Shown: positions 33,139 to 42,898, counted from the first letter of the stretch. The stretch is DNA of 64,000 nucleotides from Sutcliffiella horikoshii (GCF_002157855.1 NZ_CP020880.1:1426001-1490000); one strand, 5' to 3'. Numbers and translations are program-made. Notes: generated by a model from the letters alone, not told the origin.

Positions 33139-34231
33139 GATTTTTCCCCCTCTGCCATTGTTTCTTACCCAAGGCAACCATTAAGAACAAAACTGGAAGC
33201 AAGAAGACGAAAATAAACACAATATATTGAAATATATTATTTATATCTTCTATTAAAAATTTATTTTGTAAGAAAAAACCTGAAATGAAAATTGGCAGCA
33301 CAATTACCGGTACAAATGGAGCGTGGGATTGTCTATGAAACAGTTCCTTTAAACCCTTGCTTGCTTGATACAAGTAAATGATGAAAGAGTTCGTCATTGG
33401 AATTACCCAGATGGACAAGAAAATAAGATCAAGCCTTTCAATCACCTCAAATGAAATAGCCTTTAACATATAGAGCACAGGTTCCGGGACAAGTGTCATC
33501 TCTTCAGGGCTGAAAATGATTAAACTCGTAAAAACAAGAAAACTATATATGAACACCGTTGTTATATTAGCAAAGGTAAGTGTTTTGGCTGTTTTTTGTT
33601 TGGTTTTAATCATAGGGTAAATTAATAAAATTAGTTCAAAGCCTGTCAGAGCGATTAATACATCCTTAATGGCGAAAAATATATTCTTTAATCCACTCTG
33701 ACCTATAGGTAAAATGTACGCTATATTTGCATCCCGATAGACGGTTGCTACAAGCAGGATGAAGAACACAACAACTCCGGTAGATAATCCAAAAAATCGA
33801 GCGATGATTAAAATATTGTCTGTTGCCAAATAAACAGCAACAATAATGATTAATAAATAGATGATCCAAAAAGGGGTCAAGGGAAGAATCCACTTGTTAA
33901 TCAATCCTGTTTGTAGAACAGCAACAAGGCCAGCAATCGCTGTGAAATATACGGTGTAAGAGAAAATAAGGAGACTACCTACATACTTCCCGAACAGATG
34001 TCGTAATAATTGAAAAAAGTTCTTCTCAGGAAAGCACCTGGATAGTGCTAAAGAAATCATCATCCAGAGTTGAATGACAAAACCTGCCAACAGCGTTGAA
34101 ATCCAACCATCCCCTTTTGCTGTGCTATGGACAGCAAAAGGTAAGGAAAGTATGCCAACCCCGATTTGGGCCTGGATGATAAGAAAAAACAATTGACCTT
34201 GACTGATGCTGACTGCACTGCCCTTTTGCAT
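33125..34231 (-). CDS. spore germination permease, GerB family
   Basis: 368 residues, B subunit of the germinant receptor, an APC-superfamily permease of about ten helices in the spore inner membrane. Typical opening QLFFLIIQAQIGVGILSLPF (residues 9-28) and helix-rich body; FFQLLRHLFGKYVGSLLIFS near 74 matches GerB. In the receptor this subunit is thought to bind germinant. Starts 14 bp after the stop of the A subunit gene. Confidence 0.92.
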   Translation of the reverse strand: MQKGSAVSISQGQLFFLIIQAQIGVGILSLPFAVHSTAKGDGWISTLLAGFVIQLWMMISLALSRCFPEKNFFQLLRHLFGKYVGSLLIFSYTVYFTAIAGLVAVLQTGLINKWILPLTPFWIIYLLIIIVAVYLATDNILIIARFFGLSTGVVVFFILLVATVYRDANIAYILPIGQSGLKNIFFAIKDVLIALTGFELILLIYPMIKTKQKTAKTLTFANITTVFIYSFLVFTSLIIFSPEEMTLVPEPVLYMLKAISFEVIERLDLIFLSIWVIPMTNSFIIYLYQASKGLKELFHRQSHAPFVPVIVLPIFISGFFLQNKFLIEDINNIFQYIVFIFVFLLPVLFLMVALGKKQWQRGKNHESS

Positions 34232-34245
34232 AGAAAAACTCCTTA

Positions 34246-35757
34246 TTATACCTTCTTTTTGTTCTTTACTGGCATGGTATCAATTGGTCTCTGCTTTAAA
34301 AATGGTAGTGGAACCCTTATTAATGTGTCTTTCATTTCTGACCATCTTAATGTAGAGAATGGTGCAAAATAAGGCGTGCCAAAGGACTCAAGCTTACAAA
34401 GGTGAATAAGCAGGAACATAAAAAAGAAACTCATTCCAATTAATCCAAACATGGCAGCCATAATCATAAAAGGAAAACCCAATAAACGAATGGAAGAGCC
34501 CATTTCCGTTATTGGCACGATAAAGGAGGAAATGGCTGTAATGGCAACAACAATAATCATCGTGTTGGATACAAGATTTGCCTCTACTACCGCCGTCCCG
34601 ATAACCAAGCCTCCAACAACCCCGATTGTTTGGGCAATCCTGCTGGGCAGCCTGATCGATGCTTCCCTTAAAATCTCTAAGGTAATTTGCATGCCTAGTG
34701 CCTCGATAAGCGGAGGGTACGGAACGTTCTCCAAGGAAGATTTGATAGAGAATACGATTTCCGTCGGCAAAATTTCAAAATGAAAGGATACTATGGCTAT
34801 GTATAATGCAGGGAGAGCAATTGATATCAAAAATCCCAAAATCCTGAGAAAACGAATAAAGGAACCAAAATACCACCTGCTATTGTAATCATCAGGTGAT
34901 TGATAAAAGGTAAAAAAAGTGGTTGGAGCAATTAATGCACCAGGGCTGCTCTCCGTCATGATGGCTACCCTTCCATCCATTAAATTGGCAACAGTACGGT
35001 CGGCTCTTTCGGTGCTGAGCATGGTGGGGAAAATGGAAGAGTTTTCGCTTACAAATTCCTCAATATAGCCTGGTGACAAAATATAATCGATATTAATTTC
35101 TAAAAGTTTTTGTTCTAATAGTGCCACTGTTTTTTTATTGGCGATATGATCAAGGTAGATTAAGGCAACCTTTGTATGAGAATCATTGCCGATGGAAAAG
35201 TATTTTACCTTCAAGTTAGAATTGTGGATGCGTTTTCTAATTAAAGAAATATTAGTAGACAGAGATTCAACAAATCCATCATGTGCTCCACGAATAATGC
35301 CTTCCGTCTCAGGTTCTTTCACTTTCCTATCATTTGAAAAGGGTACGTTAAATACATATGCAAGGTCTGAATCCTTGCTAAGAACAATACAACTTCCTTC
35401 AAGCAGGCTTTGTGTAATTTCTTTCATACTATTTGTTTCTTTTACTAGTGGAAGAGGTTGTTTTTCATCCTTGTAGCTGATTCTACTTTCTTTAAGGGGT
35501 TCTAAAATTCTTTCTTGAACGAGCTTCTTATCTATGATTGTTTCAATATAAACGATATAAGCTTCCTCATCTTGGAGATGGAGATACTCCATGATAAAAT
35601 CCTCAGAATGGACGAACCTCTCTCTTAAATGAAGAAGGTTTTCTTCGAGCTTTGTGGTTAATGTCAGCGGATCGTTTTTCGTCATGGAATTCTTCACCAC
35701 CTTAAAAAAATCTTTCCATTTACTATATTTTCCTATGACGGTGTAGTAATTATGCAT
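34246..35757 (-). CDS. spore germination protein, GerA family
   Basis: 503 residues, A subunit. A cytosolic N-terminal region of about 270 residues (DFIMEYLHLQDEEAYIVYIE, IIRGAHDGFVESLSTNISLI, RVAIMTESSPGALIAPTTFF) is followed by four to six membrane helices from about 290 on (LIGMSFFFMFLLIHLCKLES), ending in a basic tail. First gene of the three-gene receptor operon A-B-C on the minus strand. Length is usual. A forespore sigma-G promoter is expected in the short divergent gap before 35812 but was not clear. Confidence 0.93.
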   Translation of the reverse strand: MHNYYTVIGKYSKWKDFFKVVKNSMTKNDPLTLTTKLEENLLHLRERFVHSEDFIMEYLHLQDEEAYIVYIETIIDKKLVQERILEPLKESRISYKDEKQPLPLVKETNSMKEITQSLLEGSCIVLSKDSDLAYVFNVPFSNDRKVKEPETEGIIRGAHDGFVESLSTNISLIRKRIHNSNLKVKYFSIGNDSHTKVALIYLDHIANKKTVALLEQKLLEINIDYILSPGYIEEFVSENSSIFPTMLSTERADRTVANLMDGRVAIMTESSPGALIAPTTFFTFYQSPDDYNSRWYFGSFIRFLRILGFLISIALPALYIAIVSFHFEILPTEIVFSIKSSLENVPYPPLIEALGMQITLEILREASIRLPSRIAQTIGVVGGLVIGTAVVEANLVSNTMIIVVAITAISSFIVPITEMGSSIRLLGFPFMIMAAMFGLIGMSFFFMFLLIHLCKLESFGTPYFAPFSTLRWSEMKDTLIRVPLPFLKQRPIDTMPVKNKKKV

Positions 35758-35811
35758 AGTTGAAGAAGTTCTTTTGTTATACTTAAGGGAAAATGAGATT
35801 TCAGGGGTTAT

Positions 35812-38103
35812 ATGATGAAGAAATTGTTGGTATCAGTTAGAAAACTTGTAGAATTTGTCATGATGGGCGGAAGCATTGACTCGCGATTTACAGGCTCCAA
35901 TGTTATGCAAGAGGGCACAAGGACCCATCAACGATTGCAAGCCAGCAGAGGCGATAATTATGAAAAGGAAGTATATCTTTCCATTCAAATACAAATAGAT
36001 GACTTTGAGCTGCATATAGAAGGAAGATGTGATGGAGTCTATCGAAATGAAAAGCAAGTCATCATAGAGGAAATAAAAACAACAGCAAGGGACTTGAACT
36101 CCGTCACGGAAGAAGATTATAAAACATACTGGGCACAGTTGAAAATGTATGCCTATATTTATTGCCTGAAAAATGGACTGGATCATATAACGGTTCACAT
36201 GGTATATGCAAAAAGGGAGAACGAGGACGAAAAGACTTTTGAAAAGCATTATGAGTTAAGGGAACTGACTATGTTTGTCGAGGAGATCGCAAAAGAATAT
36301 CTTAGTTTCCAAAAGCAATTATGGAAGTTGAAGCAAGCAAGGACGGAGAGCATTTCCAAACTTAAATTTCCGTATGATACCTATCGAACCGGTCAAAGAG
36401 ACCTGGCAAAGGCCGTCTATAAAACGATACGCGAAGAAAAGAGAGTATTTGCAAAAGCCGCAACAGGAATCGGTAAAACCATTGCAACTATTTTTCCATC
36501 GGTCATCTCCTTGCAGGAGGGAAAACAAGAGAAAATAATGTATCTGACAGCTAAAACAGTCACAAAAATGGTGGCAGAAGATTCATTTAGGCTACTTATT
36601 GAAAATGGGTTAGAGATTAAAGTTGTTACAGTCACTGCAAAGGAAAAAATCTGTTTTCAAGAAGAGACCATTTGTCAGAAAGAATTCTGTCCTTTTGCAG
36701 ATGGTTATTATGACCGGCTGAAAGAAGGTATTAAAGATATTCTTGATAACGAGCGGTTGATGGATAGAAAGATCATTGAGTTATATGCAAAGAAACATCA
36801 GCTCTGTCCATTTGAGTTTTCGCTTGACCTTGCGATGTTTGCCGATGTAGTGATTTGTGACTATAACTATTTTTTCGATCCAAAAGTGCGGCTTCAACGG
36901 TGGGGAGATTTTCATAAGGAGGCGATCCTATTAATTGATGAAGCCCATAATCTAGTCGACCGATCTCGGGAGATGTTATCTGCTTCCTTGTCAAAATCAG
37001 TTTTCTTACAGGTTTCTAGAGAAATAAAGGGACTGGATCGAGAGTTGTACTTGAAGCTCAAAGCGGTCAATGACACAATGTTGAAATGGAAGAAGGAGTT
37101 GCTGAAGACAAACGAGTTTGTGTTTGATGACAAGCCTCCACTACTAATTGAAGTGCTCGAGGAAGCTGTGGAAGCGTGTGAACAGTGGTTATTAAGGAAT
37201 CCTTCAGGCATGGCACATCAAGAAATATTGGAAGCGTATTTTGCAGGACAAGATTTCTTAAGAATAGCTAAAGTCTATAACAATCGTTACAAAACCATCG
37301 TGACAATCTATAAGAGTGAAGTGACGGTTAAGCTTGCTTGTATGGACTCTTCTGCGGCAATTATGGACTCAACAAGCAAGGCGGTTGCCACAGTGTTCTT
37401 CTCAGCAACTCTTCATCCGCTAGGCTACTTCCAAACTGTTTTGGGCGGGGAGGAGCATGATTATTATATATCGATTAATACACCATTTCACCAAGACCAG
37501 ATTAAGGTTTATGCCAAAAACATCTCTACAAAGTATCAAGATAGGCAGAACTCCATTCAACCAATTGCAGAGGCAATCAGGGAGGTGTTTCATTCCGAAA
37601 AGGGGAATTTTCTCGTGTTTTTTCCTTCTTATGAGTATTTATCTTTGGTTTTTGAAGCGTATGAGAAGTTCGCTGTGGAGGACTCCATTGAAACACTTGT
37701 ACAGCAGCCTGTCATGACAGAAACAGAACGCGAACTGTTTCTAGATAGATTCAATCCGGACAGGAAAGGGACCTTTATAGCATTTGCGGTGCTTGGAGGA
37801 ATTTTCTCTGAAGGAATCGACTTGAAAGGGGACCGTTTAAACGGTGTTGGAATTATTGGGGTAGGCTTGCCCAGACTGTCTCTTGAAAGAAATGTAATGA
37901 AGGAGCATTTTCAAAAGCAAGGGCAGAACGGATTTGATTTTGCCTATGTTTATCCAGGTATGAATAAGGTGCAGCAAGCAGGAGGACGGTTAATTCGAAG
38001 TGAACAAGATACTGGTTTCCTTCTCCTAGTAGATGATCGTTATTTCTACCCTAAATATCGAGAGCTTCTTCCACCTGAGTGGCAAAATTTCAAAAGGAAA
38101 TAA
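35812..38103 (+). CDS. DinG/XPD-like helicase fused to a PD-(D/E)XK nuclease domain
   Basis: 763 residues. Residues 40-175 form a RecB-type nuclease domain: GRCDGVYR then VIIEEIKTT supply Asp and E-x-K of the PD-(D/E)XK core. Residues 185 on form an XPD/DinG helicase: Walker A FAKAATGIGKTIATIFP near 214-230; an iron-sulfur cluster signature with four Cys (ICFQEETICQKEFCPFADGY, then QLCPFEFS); and the DEAH box ILLIDEAHNLVDRS near 375. Motif VI-like end QAGGRLIRSEQDTGFLLLVDDRY. It acts on DNA, probably in repair or recombination. ATG ATG at 35812/35815 after AGGGG. Confidence 0.87.
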   Translation: MMKKLLVSVRKLVEFVMMGGSIDSRFTGSNVMQEGTRTHQRLQASRGDNYEKEVYLSIQIQIDDFELHIEGRCDGVYRNEKQVIIEEIKTTARDLNSVTEEDYKTYWAQLKMYAYIYCLKNGLDHITVHMVYAKRENEDEKTFEKHYELRELTMFVEEIAKEYLSFQKQLWKLKQARTESISKLKFPYDTYRTGQRDLAKAVYKTIREEKRVFAKAATGIGKTIATIFPSVISLQEGKQEKIMYLTAKTVTKMVAEDSFRLLIENGLEIKVVTVTAKEKICFQEETICQKEFCPFADGYYDRLKEGIKDILDNERLMDRKIIELYAKKHQLCPFEFSLDLAMFADVVICDYNYFFDPKVRLQRWGDFHKEAILLIDEAHNLVDRSREMLSASLSKSVFLQVSREIKGLDRELYLKLKAVNDTMLKWKKELLKTNEFVFDDKPPLLIEVLEEAVEACEQWLLRNPSGMAHQEILEAYFAGQDFLRIAKVYNNRYKTIVTIYKSEVTVKLACMDSSAAIMDSTSKAVATVFFSATLHPLGYFQTVLGGEEHDYYISINTPFHQDQIKVYAKNISTKYQDRQNSIQPIAEAIREVFHSEKGNFLVFFPSYEYLSLVFEAYEKFAVEDSIETLVQQPVMTETERELFLDRFNPDRKGTFIAFAVLGGIFSEGIDLKGDRLNGVGIIGVGLPRLSLERNVMKEHFQKQGQNGFDFAYVYPGMNKVQQAGGRLIRSEQDTGFLLLVDDRYFYPKYRELLPPEWQNFKRK

Positions 38104-38230
38104 TCTTAAAGAATAATTTACATTAGCTTTATCCTGTATCAATATTTTTTGGGTATATTCTAAGTAATTAGGATAATAAACCAAAACCTTACCTTTTAAA
38201 CTGTAGCCTATGAAAGGGAAGTGAATAATA

Positions 38231-38416
38231 ATGAGCAGGAAACTTCATCAAGCGTTAGAGAAGCAGCGTGAGTATTATATAAACAAACTTCTTCTAATTG
38301 GTGTGTATGATTCACTGGTGTTAGATGGGATGACAACAACTGAGTTGAAGACAGAGTACAATTATTTCTTTTATGATGTACCAAGTAAAAAAGTCAGCAC
38401 AATAAAGAAGGCATAA
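38231..38416 (+). CDS. FbpA-like small protein
   Basis: 61 residues. MSRKLHQALEKQREYYINKL, then LIGVYDSLVLDGMTTTELKT and EYNYFF resemble the Fur-regulated small basic protein FbpA (R-x-A-V/L-E-K-x-x-x-x-I-x-x-L-I-x-x-G), which in Bacillus subtilis assists the iron-sparing response with the sRNA FsrA. No clear Fur box was found upstream, only a GGATAAT half. ATG at 38231 follows AAAGGGAAGTG. A shared convergent terminator follows. Confidence 0.6.
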   Translation: MSRKLHQALEKQREYYINKLLLIGVYDSLVLDGMTTTELKTEYNYFFYDVPSKKVSTIKKA

Positions 38417-38442
38417 CCCTAAACGTATGGGTTATGCCTTTT
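38408..38442. terminator. bidirectional terminator
   Basis: AAGGCATAACCC pairs with GGGTTATGCCTT. It contains the stop codon of the minus-strand MscS gene. Confidence 0.85.
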
Positions 38443-39568
38443 CGCCTCTTAGGCTGTATTGTTTTGTTTGTTCTTTTTCTTCTTGAGATTCGATATGGAG
38501 CGTTCTTGTCGGGAAGGCTACGATTACGTCTTCTTCCTCCAAGATTTCCATGATTTTAAAATTGATGTTCTCTTTTACTTCTAAATATTCGCCCCACATG
38601 ACGGATTTGGTAAAGAAATAAAGGAAAATATCCAGGCTGCTGGCTCCAAAACTATCAAATCGGACTAGAATGGTTTCTTGGTCAACCGCATCATGGTTGC
38701 GCAACATATTTTCAATTCTTCGAACCACTCTTTCTAAACTGGTGCGGCTTGTATCGTATTGGACGCCAAGTTTAAAGGTGACTTGACGTTTCCCCATTTT
38801 GGACCAGTTTGTGATAGGTTCATTTGATAGAGTGGCATTAGGGACGGTAACTACAGCTTGAGCAAAAGTTCTCACTTGTGTGCTGCGGAATGAAATATCC
38901 TCTACGACTCCTTCTACACTTGGTGTCTTGATCCAATCTCCCATTGTAAAAGGCTTTTCCGTTACAATGATGAATCCACCTAATAAGTTTTTAATAGACT
39001 CTTGTGCGGCTAATGCAAAGGCAAGTCCGCCAAGACCCAGACCAGCTACAATCGCGCCAACATCATATTCCCATACTTCTAGCACAATACTGAATACTAA
39101 TGCGAGAAGGATAAATCGCAATACCTTCGTTACAAACGGCATAACGATTTTGTCTACTTCAAATTCTAATCTAGTGGAAAGGTTTGTAAATAGATTAGAA
39201 GAATACGGGATGAAATTGAATATCCCCCAACCAAATAAGGCAATAATGGAAGAGCGCATGAGTTTAGTTAATGTTGCTGCTTCCATTATTGTAAATGGGG
39301 CTGTTTTCAAGGCAAAGAATATACCGAGTATCACAAAGAACATTCTTACAGGTTTATCAAAGGCTAGTACAATATAAGTGAAAAGATCTGTAGGTGTTTT
39401 TTTGGAAACGGCTAATATTCCTTTAAAAAAATACTTAGTAAACAGTTTTCTCCATAAAAGGAACAACAGGAGGATAAGTAGAGAAACTCCCATATCTATC
39501 CAGAAATTCATGTCCGTCCAATAGTCGGCAGTCCAGACATTGGTGAACCAATCAATTGTTTTATTCAC
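38432..39568 (-). CDS. MscS family mechanosensitive channel
   Basis: 378 residues. Four or five membrane helices; the pore helix is VGAIVAGLGLGGLAFALAAQ near 165-185, followed by ESIKNLLGGFIIVTEKPF and GDWIKTPSVEGVVEDISFRS, the beta-domain signature of MscS. A C-terminal alpha/beta cage domain (LGVQYDTSRTSLERVVRRIE) follows. The extra N-terminal helices make it longer than minimal MscS, as in Bacillus YhdY-type proteins. It relieves turgor on osmotic downshock. ATG at 39568 after AGGAGG. Confidence 0.9.
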   Translation of the reverse strand: MNKTIDWFTNVWTADYWTDMNFWIDMGVSLLILLLFLLWRKLFTKYFFKGILAVSKKTPTDLFTYIVLAFDKPVRMFFVILGIFFALKTAPFTIMEAATLTKLMRSSIIALFGWGIFNFIPYSSNLFTNLSTRLEFEVDKIVMPFVTKVLRFILLALVFSIVLEVWEYDVGAIVAGLGLGGLAFALAAQESIKNLLGGFIIVTEKPFTMGDWIKTPSVEGVVEDISFRSTQVRTFAQAVVTVPNATLSNEPITNWSKMGKRQVTFKLGVQYDTSRTSLERVVRRIENMLRNHDAVDQETILVRFDSFGASSLDIFLYFFTKSVMWGEYLEVKENINFKIMEILEEEDVIVAFPTRTLHIESQEEKEQTKQYSLRGEKA

Positions 39569-39784
39569 AGCACAAACCTCCTTAGGGTGGGTGCTTCCAT
39601 TATTTAAAGGACCCTATCATAAATCACTATATTACTACGAAGTATGGCAGATTTCAACGACTAGCCTAAGTGCGGGAATGATCAGAATAATTAATATTCT
39701 TATAGAATTACAAGTTGAATAGTGGTAGTATTTTACTATATTGAAAGTGTTTCGGATTTCGTTGGATTACTGGAGGAGGAAAAC

Positions 39785-40702
39785 ATGGGGGTAGTTTGGA
39801 ACATAACAAAGTCATTTCTGTTCTTTTTATTTATTGCAGTTTTACTAATCTTGGCAGTCTTATTCCCTAGGCAGCCTGATATTGATGTGCAAGGAAGGGC
39901 TCAAACATTGGAATACGGATATGAATTTTCCTGGGCGGCATATCACCATAATATATCTTTATTCCTTAAAGATGTAAAAGATAATAATACATTAGGTATG
40001 ACCAGGTATAATAAACCAGCTGAAGAGGAACTATGGCCACATTTAGGTAGAAGTCTGAAAGTAATAGTAGCCGCATGTGCTATTACCATTATTTTTGGAA
40101 TACTAAAAGGGATTTTCGACTTTTATGATCGTAATAACGGGTGGAATGTTTTTGGTAAAGGGTTAACGTGGCTCATCCAATCTATACCCGATTTCTTTTT
40201 AATCCTCTGCTTGCAGTGGGTCATTATATTCCATTTACCTTTTATTAAATTATTTGGCCACTCCCATTGGTTTAGTTTTTTGATAGCAGGGGTGTTGGTT
40301 GCATTGTATCCTATGCTTTATGTTGCAAGAATCACATCAGCTACGCTTGGTAACGAAAAAGGGAAACCATATATTCAAGTAGCCCGATCAAAAGGTTTAT
40401 CCAAAGAAAAAGTGTTATGGAAGCACATGCTTAAAAATAGTCTCTATCCCATCATGTCAAACCTTCCCGCGGTTATGCTTTACTTATTGTCCAATCTTTT
40501 AATCGTGGAATGGTTTTTGGATTACAGGGGCGCGGCCTATAGAATGTTTCAAGCACTCGATGTCAAAAGCTCTTTATCGGGGAGTATGCGTTATGTGAAT
40601 GAATCTGGGCTTATTATCGGCTTCGGTTTAAGCTTTATGGTTATTGTATTTGCCGCGCAAGTCCTTTCCATTCTATTTATGAAGAAACTTGAACCAAGGT
40701 AG
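39785..40702 (+). CDS. oligopeptide-type ABC transporter permease (DppB/OppB-like)
   Basis: 305 residues with six membrane helices. Binding-protein-dependent permease region near 80-300: LGRSLKVIVAACAITIIFGI, the EAA-like loop YIQVARSKGLSKEKVLWKHM (G of the EAA motif conserved) and YPMLYVARITSATLGNEKGK. The ATG at 39785 is used because GAGGAGG precedes it; the frame is open further upstream. It pairs with the next permease but there are no ATPase or substrate-binding genes beside them. Confidence 0.82.
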   Translation: MGVVWNITKSFLFFLFIAVLLILAVLFPRQPDIDVQGRAQTLEYGYEFSWAAYHHNISLFLKDVKDNNTLGMTRYNKPAEEELWPHLGRSLKVIVAACAITIIFGILKGIFDFYDRNNGWNVFGKGLTWLIQSIPDFFLILCLQWVIIFHLPFIKLFGHSHWFSFLIAGVLVALYPMLYVARITSATLGNEKGKPYIQVARSKGLSKEKVLWKHMLKNSLYPIMSNLPAVMLYLLSNLLIVEWFLDYRGAAYRMFQALDVKSSLSGSMRYVNESGLIIGFGLSFMVIVFAAQVLSILFMKKLEPR

Positions 40703-40715
40703 GTGAAGTGAAACA

Positions 40716-41606
40716 ATGAAACGTAATTGGACGTTGATTTTAGGAAGCAGCTTTTTCATTATTTTGGTCTTAATAACATTAATAGGACCTTACCTTCCTT
40801 TTATTGATAATGTGCTAGAATCAAAGCGCATTATTTTCACGGACTCTGGAGTGTTAACAGCGCCATATGAGCCTTCACGAGATTTTCTTTTAGGTTCGGA
40901 TAAAGAGGGAAGGGATCTATTAAGCATCATAGTGGTCGGAGCGAGGGAAACTCTTGGGTTAATTTTGGCCGTTGCAGCATTACGCTACGCAATCGCCATC
41001 CTATTGGCGGTCTTGTCGGTAAATAAAAAAGGCCCTTTCCATTGGATCCTTCAAGGATGGAACCAAATATTTTCTGCGTTGCCGGTCATATTTTCTGCCA
41101 TTATCCTTTTGAGCTTACCTATCATCTTTTTCCATGAACACCGATTCTTCTGGGCTATCGCCATTTTGGCAGCGATTGAAGTGGGAAGGGTCGGAACAAT
41201 CTTACAAAGTCATTTCCATATGATCAAAAAGACACCTTATGTAGAAGCGGGTATTACTGTCGGCGTCTCTCCGCTCACACTTTTCATCACGTATTATTTG
41301 CCTAATGCTTTGCCTGACTTAGTGGTTCAGTTTTTCCTTGATATGGGCAGGATTGCACTGCTGATTGGACAGCTTGGTATTTTTAGTATTTTTATTACGC
41401 AGCAGTTTGTGCAATTGAATTACGGCTCAGGAATTATTGAGAATACAAGTTTGAACTGGGCGACGATGCTTGGTCAGGCGAGAGGGGATTTGTTGCGTGC
41501 GTTCTGGATTCCATTTTTTCCTGCCCTGGCGCTTGCCTTCACTGTTCTCACGTTCAATGTATTGGGAGAAGGCCTCCGCAAGCACTTCCACCGATTAGAA
41601 GCATAA
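40716..41606 (+). CDS. oligopeptide-type ABC transporter permease (DppC/OppC-like)
   Basis: 296 residues with a DppC-like opening (one helix, then the extracellular segment PYEPSRDFLLGSDKEGRDLL with the LG-D-x-x-GRD hallmark). The EAA loop is HFHMIKKTPYVEAGITVGVS near 167-186. Five to six helices. Thirteen bases after the DppB-like gene. The missing ATPase and binding protein must be elsewhere, or these permeases have lost partners. A rearranged dispersed repeat follows. Confidence 0.82.
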   Translation: MKRNWTLILGSSFFIILVLITLIGPYLPFIDNVLESKRIIFTDSGVLTAPYEPSRDFLLGSDKEGRDLLSIIVVGARETLGLILAVAALRYAIAILLAVLSVNKKGPFHWILQGWNQIFSALPVIFSAIILLSLPIIFFHEHRFFWAIAILAAIEVGRVGTILQSHFHMIKKTPYVEAGITVGVSPLTLFITYYLPNALPDLVVQFFLDMGRIALLIGQLGIFSIFITQQFVQLNYGSGIIENTSLNWATMLGQARGDLLRAFWIPFFPALALAFTVLTFNVLGEGLRKHFHRLEA

Positions 41607-41621
41607 TAATAAGATTTCTAT

Positions 41622-41806
41622 CTGTTGATTGGAGCAAAATACGAAGACTCCTCGAAAATGGTACGCATTTTCTTCGTGCGATGTATTGCTGCCGAAGCCT
41701 TCCTTGTCCTGTGGGGGAGTAGCGACAATGTTGAGACCCCGCAGTGAAACGAGGAGGCTCAAGGTCGCCCCGCGGAAAGCGAAGCAGTTTTGCGGAAATC
41801 AACAGC
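41622..41806 (-). repeat. dispersed palindromic repeat, subfamily A, expanded copy
   Basis: Copy in reverse orientation. About 57 bp extra (41653-41710), including a hairpin GAAAATG/CATTTTC, replace the loop of the first inner hairpin (ACTCC ... GGGGAGT); the stem and the GCGAC/GTCGC pairing remain. Confidence 0.85.
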
Positions 41807-41826
41807 GGTGTCTTTTAAATTACTTA

Positions 41827-41858
41827 GCTTGTCGAAAGTTCTCGACAGGCTTTTTTTT
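41827..41858 (+). terminator. terminator-like hairpin upstream of YeiH gene
   Basis: GCTTGTCGA pairs with TCGACAGGC around AAGTTC, followed by eight T. Confidence 0.75.
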
Positions 41859-41908
41859 ATTCTTTAAAATAGGGAAAGTGTGCATTTACCATTGTTAGGA
41901 GTTAAATT

Positions 41909-42892
41909 ATGAATAAAACAGACATCTATAAATTCATTCCGGGAATATTACTTATCCTGATTATTTCAATAGCAGCCAAACTACTCGGCGGATTATTCCC
42001 ATCAATCGGTGCAGTACTATTCGCCTTATTAATCGGAATCATTATCCGGAACAGTTTCGAACTTAATGAAAAATATAATATAGGAATAGTGATGGTCGTG
42101 AAAAAATGGCTTAAGGTAGCGATTATCCTTTTAGGGGCAACCTTAAGTTTTGGCAGTATCCTTGATATTGGCGCTCAATCCATCCTCGTAATCCTTTTAG
42201 TAGTAACCGGAGGGATAGCAGTCACATTATTAGTAGGTAAACTGATGAAAATAGATAAAATGTTAGCATTATTGATTGGTGTAGGGACCAGCATTTGCGG
42301 GGCAACAGCTATTTCGGTGGTTAAAGGTGTGGTGAAAGCTAAAGAATCAATCGTTGCGTATGCCATTTCTACTATTTTCTTCTTTAATATTTTGGCAACG
42401 TTCCTTTATCCTGTTCTTGGGCAGTGGCTTCAACTATCTGTTTCGCAAATGGGAATATGGGCAGGTACATCGATTCATGATACCTCTTCTGTTGTAGCGG
42501 TAGGGTACTTGCTTGGAGATGAGGTAGGGGAAGTTGCGACAACAGTGAAGCTAGTTCGTACCCTGTTTATCCTTCCTCTAGTACTCGCCATTTCCTTTAT
42601 TATGGTTCGCAGAAATGACAGTGCGCAAAGTTTGAAAGGGGCCTTTCCGGTTTTTATCCTTGGCTTTTTATTCATGAGTGGAATGTATTCAACTGGTATG
42701 ATCTCGGAAGCAATGAGCGGATATTTGGGGTCTATTGCGAAATTCCTTATTGTCATGGTCATGGCCGGCGTTGGTCTTCAGGTTAGGTGGAAGAGTATTC
42801 ACAGTTTAGGAATGAAACCATTTCTCGCCGGTTTTATTGCTTCTGTATTTGTTGGAGTCACCAGTTTACTGTTCATCCTGTATATTTTGTAA
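41909..42892 (+). CDS. YeiH family putative sulfate exporter
   Basis: 327 residues with about ten membrane helices. Family signatures: PSIGAVLFALLIGIIIRNSF near 31-50, VAIILLGATLSFGSILDIGA near 70-90, GVGTSICGATAISVVKGVVK near 123-142 and MGIWAGTSIHDTSSVVAVGY near 180-199. YeiH (UPF0324) proteins are predicted anion transporters, some reported as taurine/sulfate related; the substrate here is unknown. ATG at 41909 after TTAGGAG. Confidence 0.87.
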   Translation: MNKTDIYKFIPGILLILIISIAAKLLGGLFPSIGAVLFALLIGIIIRNSFELNEKYNIGIVMVVKKWLKVAIILLGATLSFGSILDIGAQSILVILLVVTGGIAVTLLVGKLMKIDKMLALLIGVGTSICGATAISVVKGVVKAKESIVAYAISTIFFFNILATFLYPVLGQWLQLSVSQMGIWAGTSIHDTSSVVAVGYLLGDEVGEVATTVKLVRTLFILPLVLAISFIMVRRNDSAQSLKGAFPVFILGFLFMSGMYSTGMISEAMSGYLGSIAKFLIVMVMAGVGLQVRWKSIHSLGMKPFLAGFIASVFVGVTSLLFILYIL

Positions 42893-42898
42893 ACCCTA

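Noticed and set aside
38161-38230. Fur box before the FbpA-like gene
   Set aside because: Only a half-site (GGATAAT) is present; the inverted half expected for Fur is not.
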